From contig PAKP01000086.1 of NCBI GenBank assembly GCA_002706985.1, forward strand, positions 1 to 51,265: DNA of 51,265 nucleotides, given 5' to 3'. The DNA comes from Sneathiella sp. GTDB taxonomy: Bacteria > Pseudomonadota > Alphaproteobacteria > Sneathiellales > Sneathiellaceae. This document shows, in pieces, positions 44,391 to 51,265 of this stretch; positions within the stretch are counted from its first letter, which is position 1; each line of letters begins with the position of its first letter. A program made the position numbers and the translations under genes. The notes beneath the pieces were generated by a model. The model was not told where the DNA came from. It did not search any database and saw only the letters and a program-made list of their open reading frames with translations.

Positions 44391-44783
44391 TCAGGCGGAT
44401 TTGGCAAGCATTGCGGCCATCATCTGATGGAGGAGGTTGACGGCTTTCAACGGTCGCACCATCACTTTGAAATCCGTGATCCGCCCGTCTTCCGCCCAAT
44501 GGATGATATCAACGCCATTTATGACGATCCCGTCAATAGTTGTTGTGAATTCCAGCATCGCATCCGTCGCGCCAATGACTTCACGCACATACGTAAAATC
44601 ATCCCCGTTCAGAACCTGAAATGCCGCCAACAGATATTTGCTCGTAATGGCTTTGCCGCGCTGGGGCGTATAGACGACCGGGCTATGGAACACGACATCT
44701 TCGTGAAGAAGCGCCGCAAGTTTTTCCGGATCCCCTGTCTCTACGCACTCATGCCAGGCGGCGATGGTATTCTCGATCATCAT
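44391..44783 (-). CDS. NTF2-like (SnoaL-type) small protein
   Basis: A 130-residue single-domain protein with the SnoaL/NTF2 cone fold pattern: AAWHECVETGDPEKLAALLHEDVVFHSPV at the N-terminus, then a beta sheet with EFTTTIDGIVINGVDIIHWAEDGRITDFKVMVRPL. Proteins of this class are enzymes or binding proteins for small hydrophobic ligands; no catalytic pair is certain here. Its ATG overlaps the stop of the mscS gene (ATGA), so translation is coupled. No signal peptide is seen. Confidence 0.8.
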   Translation of the reverse strand: MMIENTIAAWHECVETGDPEKLAALLHEDVVFHSPVVYTPQRGKAITSKYLLAAFQVLNGDDFTYVREVIGATDAMLEFTTTIDGIVINGVDIIHWAEDGRITDFKVMVRPLKAVNLLHQMMAAMLAKSA

Positions 44784-46090
44784 TCGGCTTTTTCTTCCAA
44801 TGGATTTGATGAAGAAGGATTGACCATTTCAACACGAATATCACGCTGAGGAAAGGGTACATTGATGCCTTCATCCTTGAACATCCGCCAGACACTGACA
44901 AGCACCTCGCTCGTTACATTCCGGCATCCGTCCTCCGGATCGGCAATCCAGAAACGCAGCTCAAGGTCAATGGCGCTATCCCCGAATCCCCGCATCAAAC
45001 ACCGGGGGGCCGGATTGCTCAGCACCCGCGGCACATCCGCCGCCGCTGCCTCGATCAATTTTTGCGCTTTCGGGATATCCGTATCATAAGCCACCCCGAT
45101 CGGGGCGCGAAGCCGCACATTTTTCGAACTGTAGGACCAGTTGATTACCTGCTGGGTTATCAGATCCTCGTTCGGTATCAGATATTCCATGGCATCACGC
45201 GTAATGATGGACGCGTAGCGCGCACCCATCGCATTGACCCTGCCATAGGTTTGCCCAACCTCAATGACATCCCCCGGTTTAATACTCCGATCGAGAAGCA
45301 GGATAATGCCACTGATCAGGTTAGAGACAATTTTCTGAAGACCGAAACCGATACCGACACCGAGCGCACCACTGAAGACGGCGAAGGCTGTAATATTTAT
45401 CCCGGAATTTGAGAGGATAATCAGTATCGCTGCCGCAATCAGTCCGACCCGGACGAGTTTCGCCGTCAGCACCTGAACAGATGGGGTCAAGGCGCGCGAT
45501 TTATGAATACGTCCTTCAAGGAACCGCGATAGCCCGAATGTGAACCAGAAAACAATGATACCCGCCACCAACGCCTTGGCGACGCCCAGCATGGAAATCC
45601 GCGTCTCACCAAGGTTGAAGGCAAGGTCTTCGAGAAATACAAGTGTCGGGTTCAACAACCCGAGAATATTAAGGGCCGCGACAGTCCAGGCGCAGAAGGC
45701 AACGAGGCGCGCCCAGATCTTGTTTTGAGCAAGACTGGTGACGATGTTGATGACGATCCACGCAACCAACAATGAACATATCGCACTGATGATATGAGAC
45801 GGCGGTCCTACACCCTGGAATATTGCCAAGATCGTGAATTCGATCCCGAGCCAGATAAGCGGCATCGCCAGAGCCGACAGAATCTCAAACGCTCGTGCAA
45901 ACATGGCACGTTCAGGCATATGATTCTGGAGATTGGTGAGCCCGAGCTGAAACTGTCGGCGTGTGAGGATGGCGACGATCAAACCACCGACAACGGCCAA
46001 AACCTGTGAAATAATATTCACATCGGACCCAAGAGCCACAACCTGCTCAAGTCCTTGGTTTAAAAACTCGCGTATGTCATCTGCGTTCAT
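44780..46090 (-). CDS. MscS family mechanosensitive channel
   Basis: About 436 residues. Six or so hydrophobic segments are followed by the MscS pore and beta domain: ITAFAVFSGALGVGIGFGLQKIVSNLISGIILLLDRSIKPGDVIEVG near residues 245-290, containing the small-residue pore helix, then INAMGARYASIITRDAMEYLIPNEDL-like beta domain and a C-terminal alpha/beta part. It opens on membrane tension and releases solutes during osmotic downshock. The frame begins at a TTG at 46126; the ATG at 46090 gives a more natural N-terminus, although its ribosome binding site is weak. Confidence 0.9.
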   Translation of the reverse strand: MNADDIREFLNQGLEQVVALGSDVNIISQVLAVVGGLIVAILTRRQFQLGLTNLQNHMPERAMFARAFEILSALAMPLIWLGIEFTILAIFQGVGPPSHIISAICSLLVAWIVINIVTSLAQNKIWARLVAFCAWTVAALNILGLLNPTLVFLEDLAFNLGETRISMLGVAKALVAGIIVFWFTFGLSRFLEGRIHKSRALTPSVQVLTAKLVRVGLIAAAILIILSNSGINITAFAVFSGALGVGIGFGLQKIVSNLISGIILLLDRSIKPGDVIEVGQTYGRVNAMGARYASIITRDAMEYLIPNEDLITQQVINWSYSSKNVRLRAPIGVAYDTDIPKAQKLIEAAAADVPRVLSNPAPRCLMRGFGDSAIDLELRFWIADPEDGCRNVTSEVLVSVWRMFKDEGINVPFPQRDIRVEMVNPSSSNPLEEKAE

Positions 46091-46229
46091 CAGGTCTGAG
46101 CTTACCCTGATCAGAGCGGAAATCAAACAACTATCCAGCGGCGGCAGGACCCGCGCTCAATATTTGATCAAAAAGGATGCGTTGGATTAAATCTATGTGA
46201 TAAGGTAGACCATAAAGAAAAAACACTAG

Positions 46230-46249
46230 CCTTTCACCAATGAGAAAGG
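46230..46249 (+). promoter_or_regulatory. Hairpin that covers the ribosome binding site of the MFS gene
   Basis: CCTTTC at 46230-46235 pairs with GAAAGG at 46244-46249 across an 8-base loop. The right arm contains most of the AAAGGG ribosome binding site of the gene that begins at TTG 46257. When formed, the stem would hide the site, which together with the weak start codon points to low or controlled translation. This is inference from sequence. Confidence 0.4.
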
Positions 46250-46256
46250 GCGTCCC

Positions 46257-47504
46257 TTGTCCTTTTTTAGCTCTCAAAATATCGCAGGCAAACCGCATAT
46301 TGACAGTGATTATTCGTGGTTTCGTCTCTGCATTTCCGTCCTGATCTCGCTTGTCGGCAGCGCCGGCATGTGGGCAGTTGTTATTGTATTGCCTGCCGTT
46401 CAGGAGGAATTCGGCATTGACCGCTCAGCCGCCTCCCTGCCCTACACCACCACTATGATCGGCTTTGCCCTTGGCAACTTTCTCTTTGGCAGAATGGTAG
46501 ATCGTTTCGGCATTGCCTTTCCGATGATGGCGGCCGCCCTGATGCTGACCGCAGGATTTATGCTCGGTTCCCTCTCCGGCAATATCTGGCTGTTTGCTGT
46601 GGCGCAGGGCATCCTGATCGGGGTCGGGTCCTCCATCACTTTTGGACCGCTGATCGCAGACATCTCTCACTGGTTTGAACGGCACCGCGGTGTTGCTGTC
46701 GCCGCCGCCGCCAGCGGCAATTATCTGGCCGGCACCTTTTGGCCCCTCATTCTGAAAGACATAATCGCTATGGATGGCTGGCGGGATGCCTATCTGCTTG
46801 TCGCCATTGCCTCCTTCGTCATCATGACACCAATGGCGCTGCTGCTGCGTCGGCGCCTTCCGCCGCAAGTCGTTGATCTCACGACGGGTACCGTGGTGCC
46901 GCCGGTTGTGAAGCGGCGCATCGATATTTCACCACGTGTCCTGCAGATTCTGCTGTGCACTGCAGGAATTAGTTGTTGCGTTGCCATGTCGATGCCGCAG
47001 GTCCATATTGTGGCCTACTGCGCCGACCTCGGCTTCGGCGTGACAGCGGGAGCGGAAATGCTCTCGATCATGCTGGCCGGAGGAATTGTCAGCCGCCTGC
47101 TTTCCGGCTTTCTTGCTGATCATATCGGGGGCGTGCGAACCATCCTCCTAGGCTCCTTTTTGCAATGCGTTGCTCTCTTCTTATACCTGCCCTTTAACGG
47201 TCTGGTCTCTCTATATGTTGTTTCACTGATCTTTGGACTGTCGCAAGGCGGCATCGTCCCGAGTTATGCAATTGTCGTTCGGGAATATCTCCCCGCCAAA
47301 GAGGCCGGCGAACGTGTCGGTCTGGTGATCATGATGACAGTGATTGGCATGGCATTGGGCGGCTGGATGTCGGGGCTGGTCTATGACCTGACCGGTTCCT
47401 ATCAGGCTGCATTTATCAACGGTATCGCCTGGAACATGCTGAATATGGGGGTCATGGCACTGTTGCTCTGGAGAACTCGTGAGAGAGGCCCAGCGCCCGC
47501 CTGA
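46257..47504 (+). CDS. MFS permease of the monocarboxylate/oxalate (OFA-like) type
   Basis: A 415-residue, twelve-helix major facilitator protein. Early features are VVIVLPAVQEEFGIDRSAASLPYTTTMIGFALGNFLFGRMVDRFG with the conserved loop 2-3 motif. GVGSSITFGPLIADISHWFERHRGVAVAAAASGNYLAG is the loop region typical of monocarboxylate-type MFS carriers. It probably imports a small organic acid. The start is a TTG at 46257 behind AAAGGG; no ATG is available before residue 38. The ribosome binding site lies inside a hairpin (46230-46249). It is divergent from mscS. Confidence 0.87.
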   Translation: MSFFSSQNIAGKPHIDSDYSWFRLCISVLISLVGSAGMWAVVIVLPAVQEEFGIDRSAASLPYTTTMIGFALGNFLFGRMVDRFGIAFPMMAAALMLTAGFMLGSLSGNIWLFAVAQGILIGVGSSITFGPLIADISHWFERHRGVAVAAAASGNYLAGTFWPLILKDIIAMDGWRDAYLLVAIASFVIMTPMALLLRRRLPPQVVDLTTGTVVPPVVKRRIDISPRVLQILLCTAGISCCVAMSMPQVHIVAYCADLGFGVTAGAEMLSIMLAGGIVSRLLSGFLADHIGGVRTILLGSFLQCVALFLYLPFNGLVSLYVVSLIFGLSQGGIVPSYAIVVREYLPAKEAGERVGLVIMMTVIGMALGGWMSGLVYDLTGSYQAAFINGIAWNMLNMGVMALLLWRTRERGPAPA

Positions 47505-47685
47505 TCCAGAGCGAATGGCTTACGTCTTAAAAAAAGCGCTTTAATATGACGAACCTTGCCGCATGTTGCCATCTAATACGGTCTAATACACAATTGCTGT
47601 TATCGGGCTTGAGAACATCAACCAAAACCTCTTTTGATGCCACGCAACTAAACCGAAGCGTGTTCATTATGTAGATGCTATAACT

Positions 47686-47714
47686 TTGACATAAATGTAA
47701 GGAGCCGTTATGTT
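47686..47714 (+). promoter_or_regulatory. Sigma70-type promoter of the efflux operon
   Basis: TTGACA at 47686-47691, a 17-base spacer, then TATGTT at 47709-47714. The -35 is perfect and the -10 matches four of six bases. The predicted start of transcription is about 47721, giving a leader of about 32 bases before the outer-membrane gene at 47753. A weaker -10 (TATAAC at 47679-47684) could start a longer message. Confidence 0.5.
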
Positions 47715-47752
47715 TTTGGTGAAAACGGGGATCAGCCGAAAGATTAGTTGCA

Positions 47753-49087
47753 ATGATGAATTTGCGTCCTGCCTTGATCGCAATTCTAGTCAGCATCGGG
47801 CTCACTGCAACGTCAGTGGCAGATGATGCACAGCTTCTTACTCTTGATGAGGCATTAAGCCTCGCTAAAGCCCAGAACCTGCAACTCAGGAATGCCGATC
47901 TGCAGATTAATGTGGTTGAGGAGCAGAAAAAGGCAGTCGAGTCCAAACAGTTTCCCCAGCTTTCTGCCCATGTTCGCGGCCTGCAGAATTTCGTTGATAA
48001 TGAATATACCTTTGAACAAGGATCTCTGGGAACCGTCGGTGGCTCGCCCGTACCGTCCAGTAATGTGTCCATTGATACGACAAACGGCTTTACAACCCAT
48101 TATTCTCTGACGGCGACACAGCCGCTTGTAGGGCTCTATGAGATTGGCCTGAATGTCGACAAGCTGAAGACGGAGCAGGAAATCGCACGCCAGCAGTCCC
48201 GTCAGACGGAGCAGTCCGTCACCTTGCAGGTCAAACAGCTTTACTATCAAATACTGAGTGACGAAAGTGCCATTGAAGCGACCAAATCCTCGATCCGGTT
48301 CAATGAAGAGCTCGTCAAAATCCTGAAGGACAATGTCGCCCAGAAAACCGAACTGGAGTATCAGCTTTTAAATGGAGAAGCGCAGCTGGCCTCCACCCGT
48401 CACCAGTTATTTGTGCAGCAGAACGATATCCTGACAGCAAAGCAGCAACTCAATGTTCTGTTGGGGCGTGAGATTTCAACTCCGTTCCGCGTCAGCCCTG
48501 CAAAAGCCAGTCCGTCTGTCGCCTTTAATCCGGATGACGCCGCTGATCAGGCGATTGCCCGCAGACCAGAGACAATGCAGGCGCGCCTGCAGGTGGAAGC
48601 TGCCGAAACCGGGATCGAAATCGAGAAAAGCGCCTACCTGCCGGAAGTCAATCTGGTGGCGAGTTATGGCCGCTCGGAAAACACAACCTTGTTGCCGGAC
48701 GAGAGCATGTATGTCGGCCTGATCGCAAAATGGGATTTTTTCACCTGGGGCGGGAACGCAAGCAATGTTGCAGGCTCCCGGCTCGCGCTGAAGCAGGCGC
48801 TCAATTCTCTGCGTGACAATGAGGATCAGATCCGCGCGGAGGTCAGCCAGAATATCCGTGCGCTGGAAGTCGCAAGAACACTGGTACCGGTTACGGAAAT
48901 GGCGAAGAAAGCCGCCGAGGAGCAATTGAGGGTGAGTTTCAATCAGTACAAGGCACAAACCATCCTCCTCAGCGATTTGCTGAATGCACAGGCCCAGTTG
49001 GAAGAGGCAAATGACAATTACCATCAGGCGCTGCTCGGGGTTTGGAATGCCAGCGCCGAACTCGAACAGGCACTGGGAGAAGAGTAG
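47753..49087 (+). CDS. TolC family outer-membrane efflux protein
   Basis: A 444-residue protein with a signal peptide (PALIAILVSIGLTATSVADD). The mature part has two OEP repeats of long helices (LTLDEALSLAKAQNLQLRNADLQINVVEEQKKAVESKQFPQLSAHVRG and, in the second, PETMQARLQVEAAETGIEIEKSAYLPEVNLVASYG). It would form the trimeric outer-membrane duct of a tripartite pump. The adaptor gene follows with no gap: its ATG comes directly after the TAG stop. Two ATGs at 47753 and 47756 are equivalent; neither has a strong ribosome binding site. Confidence 0.92.
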   Translation: MMNLRPALIAILVSIGLTATSVADDAQLLTLDEALSLAKAQNLQLRNADLQINVVEEQKKAVESKQFPQLSAHVRGLQNFVDNEYTFEQGSLGTVGGSPVPSSNVSIDTTNGFTTHYSLTATQPLVGLYEIGLNVDKLKTEQEIARQQSRQTEQSVTLQVKQLYYQILSDESAIEATKSSIRFNEELVKILKDNVAQKTELEYQLLNGEAQLASTRHQLFVQQNDILTAKQQLNVLLGREISTPFRVSPAKASPSVAFNPDDAADQAIARRPETMQARLQVEAAETGIEIEKSAYLPEVNLVASYGRSENTTLLPDESMYVGLIAKWDFFTWGGNASNVAGSRLALKQALNSLRDNEDQIRAEVSQNIRALEVARTLVPVTEMAKKAAEEQLRVSFNQYKAQTILLSDLLNAQAQLEEANDNYHQALLGVWNASAELEQALGEE

Positions 49088-50218
49088 ATGTCATCGCGTT
49101 TTTTTGCTGCCGTTGGCGTCACGCTGGGACTGTCCTTTCTGACGGCCTGCGATTCGGAGGAAACCCAGCAGGTTGCTCCGCTACAACCGGTACGGGCCGA
49201 GGTGCTTACCCAGGATACTGTCAGCAACGACATTCGATATAGCGCCAATATCGAGGCCAACACGCAGGTCAATGTCACCTTCAAAGTGACAGGCTATGTC
49301 ACGGAACTCATGCAGATAAAAGGAAGTAACGGGACCGATCGTGCAATTCAGGCCGGTGACGTGGTGGCCAAAGGCGATACGCTGGCCATGGTGGACTCCA
49401 AAGATATTCGCGATAGTCTGGTTCAGGCAAACAGCCAAGTATCTGCTGCGCAGGCCAATTTAAACAAGGGCAAGCAGGATTTTGACCGCGCAACCTCCCT
49501 GTTCAACTCCGGCAGTATGACCGCGCCAGACTATGACAGTGCGAAGCAGGAGTACGAGAGCGCCCAGGCACAGATGGAAAATGCCAAGGCTGCCCAAAAA
49601 ATTGCAGAGAACAACGTCAATGATTTTGACCTGACCGCGCCGCTCGACGGCGTGGTCCTGCAACGTAATATCGATGTTGGGACACTTGCAAATCCACAAA
49701 CAATTGCATTTGTCATCGCCGATACGAGTACCGTAAAAGCAGTTTTCGGCGTCCCTGACAGCAGGGTGCAATCCCTGAAAATAGGCGATACACAAACATT
49801 GACGACCCAGTCCTATCCGGAACGGGTCTTTACCGGTAAAATATCCGAGATTGCCCCGTCCGCCGACACCAACAGCCGGGTTTTTGACGTTAAGATAAAT
49901 CTGGATAACAGGGACGAGCTTCTGAAAGTAGGGATGATTGCCTCGCTCAACCTGCCGAAAGAGACAGCTGACGCTCACCAGGGATCCCTTGTCCCGCTTG
50001 CGGCAATTGTTCGTTCTAAGAATGATGCCAAGGGGTATGCGGTTTTCGTACTGAAAACCGAAGACTCCAAGACAATTGCGAGCCTCACGGATGTCGAACT
50101 TGGTGACGTGCACGGTAACCGGATTACAGTTCTCTCCGGATTGTCACCGGATGATCGGGTTGTCGTCAATGGTACAGCCTTTTTGAAAGATGGCCAGCAG
50201 GTCGCGGTCATTCCGTGA
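49088..50218 (+). CDS. RND efflux periplasmic adaptor (membrane fusion) lipoprotein
   Basis: A 376-residue MFP subunit. It has a lipoprotein signal with lipobox FLTAC (Cys21), so it is anchored by lipid to the inner membrane. The lipoyl halves (GDVVAKGDTLAMVDSKDI and FDLTAPLDGVVLQRNIDVGTLANP) flank an alpha-helical hairpin (SQVSAAQANLNKGKQDFDRATSLFNSGSMTAPDYDSAKQEYESAQAQM), then the beta-barrel and membrane-proximal domains follow. It links the TolC-like duct with the pump encoded next. It starts immediately after the upstream stop, within one operon. Confidence 0.94.
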   Translation: MSSRFFAAVGVTLGLSFLTACDSEETQQVAPLQPVRAEVLTQDTVSNDIRYSANIEANTQVNVTFKVTGYVTELMQIKGSNGTDRAIQAGDVVAKGDTLAMVDSKDIRDSLVQANSQVSAAQANLNKGKQDFDRATSLFNSGSMTAPDYDSAKQEYESAQAQMENAKAAQKIAENNVNDFDLTAPLDGVVLQRNIDVGTLANPQTIAFVIADTSTVKAVFGVPDSRVQSLKIGDTQTLTTQSYPERVFTGKISEIAPSADTNSRVFDVKINLDNRDELLKVGMIASLNLPKETADAHQGSLVPLAAIVRSKNDAKGYAVFVLKTEDSKTIASLTDVELGDVHGNRITVLSGLSPDDRVVVNGTAFLKDGQQVAVIP

Positions 50219-50252
50219 CGAATTCGGCTGAGGGGATGGGGGAAGCTTACCG

Positions 50253-51265
50253 GTGAAAGATATTACGGAAACCCACAATACTGCCCGCTATTTCACCGAG
50301 AACCGCCACATCGCCTGGGTACTGCTGATTGCCGTCTTTATGTGGGGGATTTACGGGTATCTCTCAATGCCCAAAGCCAAGGATCCGGCGATCCAGGTAC
50401 GTGTCGCGTCGGTTGTCACAAGCTGGCCGGGCGCCGATGCCACCAAGATCGAGCAACTCCTCACCCGGCCGATTGAAGAACAGATTGCCCTGAGTTCAAC
50501 GCTCCACCCGGTCAGCCCGACGAAATTCGCGGTAAAATCGCTTACGCTGCCCAATCTTTCCATTGTGCAAATCCAGCTTGAAGAAACACTGACGGATACC
50601 AAGTCCGCGTTCAATGAAATAGACCTCAACCTGAAGGCGCTTGACCTACCGGAAGGGGCAGGTCCGATCCAGTTCAATGACGGATTTGGCGATACGGCCG
50701 CGATCCTGATGACGGTTGCAAGCCCCACTGAAAACCCGGTAGAAATCTCGCTCCGGGCTCGTGATATCAAGGCCGCGATCGACGTTGCCCGAGCACAACA
50801 ACCGACAAACTCCGCTACCAGACGCTCCCTTGTTGTTGTGATGCCACGGGATATTGCACTGACCGTGCCGGCACAGGATATGGATCTTTTCAAGGACTAT
50901 CTGGTCAATAAAAACGACGTCACGGATGCCGTGTCCTTGAACGGTGCGGGCTTCATCGGTCTTGATTTTTCCACCACCCTTACCGATAGCGAGCTGACAG
51001 CGGAGCTCAATGCGTTCCTGAAGGAAAAGCTTGCACAGGTCAGCTTTCATGAAGATGCCTGGCCCGCGATCGTCATCGATGATCCTGCACAAACCGAGGC
51101 CAAATTGCTAGCCTCCCCCGGCGGCAAGTATAGCTATCGGGAACTCGATAATTTTACCAACCTGATAATCCGCAACCTGCAGACCATTCCGCTTGTTACC
51201 GTAGTCAACAGTTCCGGTGTCGTTGATGAACGGATTTACATGGAGTATTCGCAAGATCTTCTTGC
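50253..51265 (+). CDS. RND efflux pump permease, partial (C-terminus outside window)
   Basis: About 337 N-terminal residues are visible and the frame stays open to the window end. The first membrane helix is IAWVLLIAVFMWGIYGYLSMPKAKDPAI, followed by the porter domain start VRVASVVTSWPGADATKIEQLLTRPIEEQI. Complete RND pumps have about 1000-1050 residues. The proline and acidic residues after helix 1 (PKAKDP) and the PGADATKIE stretch differ from AcrB, so the branch is a less studied relative of the HAE group. It starts with GTG, 34 bases after the adaptor stop, behind GGGGGA. Confidence 0.9.
   Translation, partial: MKDITETHNTARYFTENRHIAWVLLIAVFMWGIYGYLSMPKAKDPAIQVRVASVVTSWPGADATKIEQLLTRPIEEQIALSSTLHPVSPTKFAVKSLTLPNLSIVQIQLEETLTDTKSAFNEIDLNLKALDLPEGAGPIQFNDGFGDTAAILMTVASPTENPVEISLRARDIKAAIDVARAQQPTNSATRRSLVVVMPRDIALTVPAQDMDLFKDYLVNKNDVTDAVSLNGAGFIGLDFSTTLTDSELTAELNAFLKEKLAQVSFHEDAWPAIVIDDPAQTEAKLLASPGGKYSYRELDNFTNLIIRNLQTIPLVTVVNSSGVVDERIYMEYSQDLL

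Noticed and set aside
1..51265. CRISPR array, tRNA, rRNA, prophage, IS element or defence system
   Set aside because: I looked on both strands and found no spaced direct repeats, cloverleaf, transposase, integrase or known defence genes.

Overview
The window is a continuous stretch of chromosome from an alphaproteobacterium of moderate GC content. The best lineage marker is a GcrA-type cell-cycle regulator at 16836-17159. The neighbourhoods ialB-like/rlmN/argG and yggT/DUF167/folD, a class-3 (ReAV-type) asparaginase, scoAB and a PutA without a ribbon-helix-helix domain all fit a marine or soil heterotroph of that class; I cannot name the genus. I saw no tRNA, rRNA, CRISPR, transposase, integrase or phage gene, and no gene-free stretch longer than 300 bases, so the region is core-like rather than a mobile island.

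Layout. 1-2300: partial short-chain dehydrogenase, a YkvA-family protein, and scoAB (succinyl-CoA:3-ketoacid CoA transferase) closed by a clear terminator. 2300-6800: EamA permease, SAM methyltransferase, quinone reductase and asparaginase, all on the minus strand. 6800-12800: TrmH-family methylase, IalB-like periplasmic protein, rlmN, an acetyltransferase, a divergent BenE permease/XRE-cupin regulator pair, and argG. 12800-16400: folD/DUF167/yggT cluster, a membrane-anchored protein of unknown role, and an enoyl-CoA hydratase. 16400-21950: DOPA-dioxygenase-like protein, gcrA, PQQ sugar dehydrogenase, glutamine amidotransferase, family III CoA transferase, thioredoxin-like peroxiredoxin and a molybdopterin-domain-like periplasmic protein. 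22100-24900: heptosyltransferase-like GT9 and MsbA-like ABC exporter (envelope). 25050-28875: an iron-type locus, with a Fur-like operator followed by an outer-membrane barrel (apparent frameshift), an imelysin and a di-heme oxidoreductase. 28870-35280: MFS permease, MarR regulator, two EamA permeases, a YdjM-like membrane hydrolase and a secreted glycerophosphodiesterase. 35276-46100 (minus strand): putA, acyl-CoA carboxylase beta subunit, pirin, 3-hydroxybutyrate dehydrogenase, SLC13 permease, NTF2-like protein and an MscS channel. 46250-51265: MFS permease, then a tripartite efflux operon (TolC-like, MFP lipoprotein, RND pump cut by the window end).

How the genes work together. BdhA (41732-42514) and ScoAB make a complete 3-hydroxybutyrate to acetoacetyl-CoA route. 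PutA, asparaginase, enoyl-CoA hydratase, the CaiB-like transferase and the carboxylase subunit add amino-acid and acyl-CoA catabolism.

The most interesting locus is 25050-28875: a barrel, imelysin and di-heme oxidase set under a Fur-type palindrome that overlaps the predicted promoter. The barrel is separated from its signal peptide by one base in a C6 tract. Other points of note are several perfect palindromes in regulatory gaps, a nested inverted-repeat element at 31679-31788, a candidate leaderless MarR gene, and very tight tail-to-tail gene junctions.
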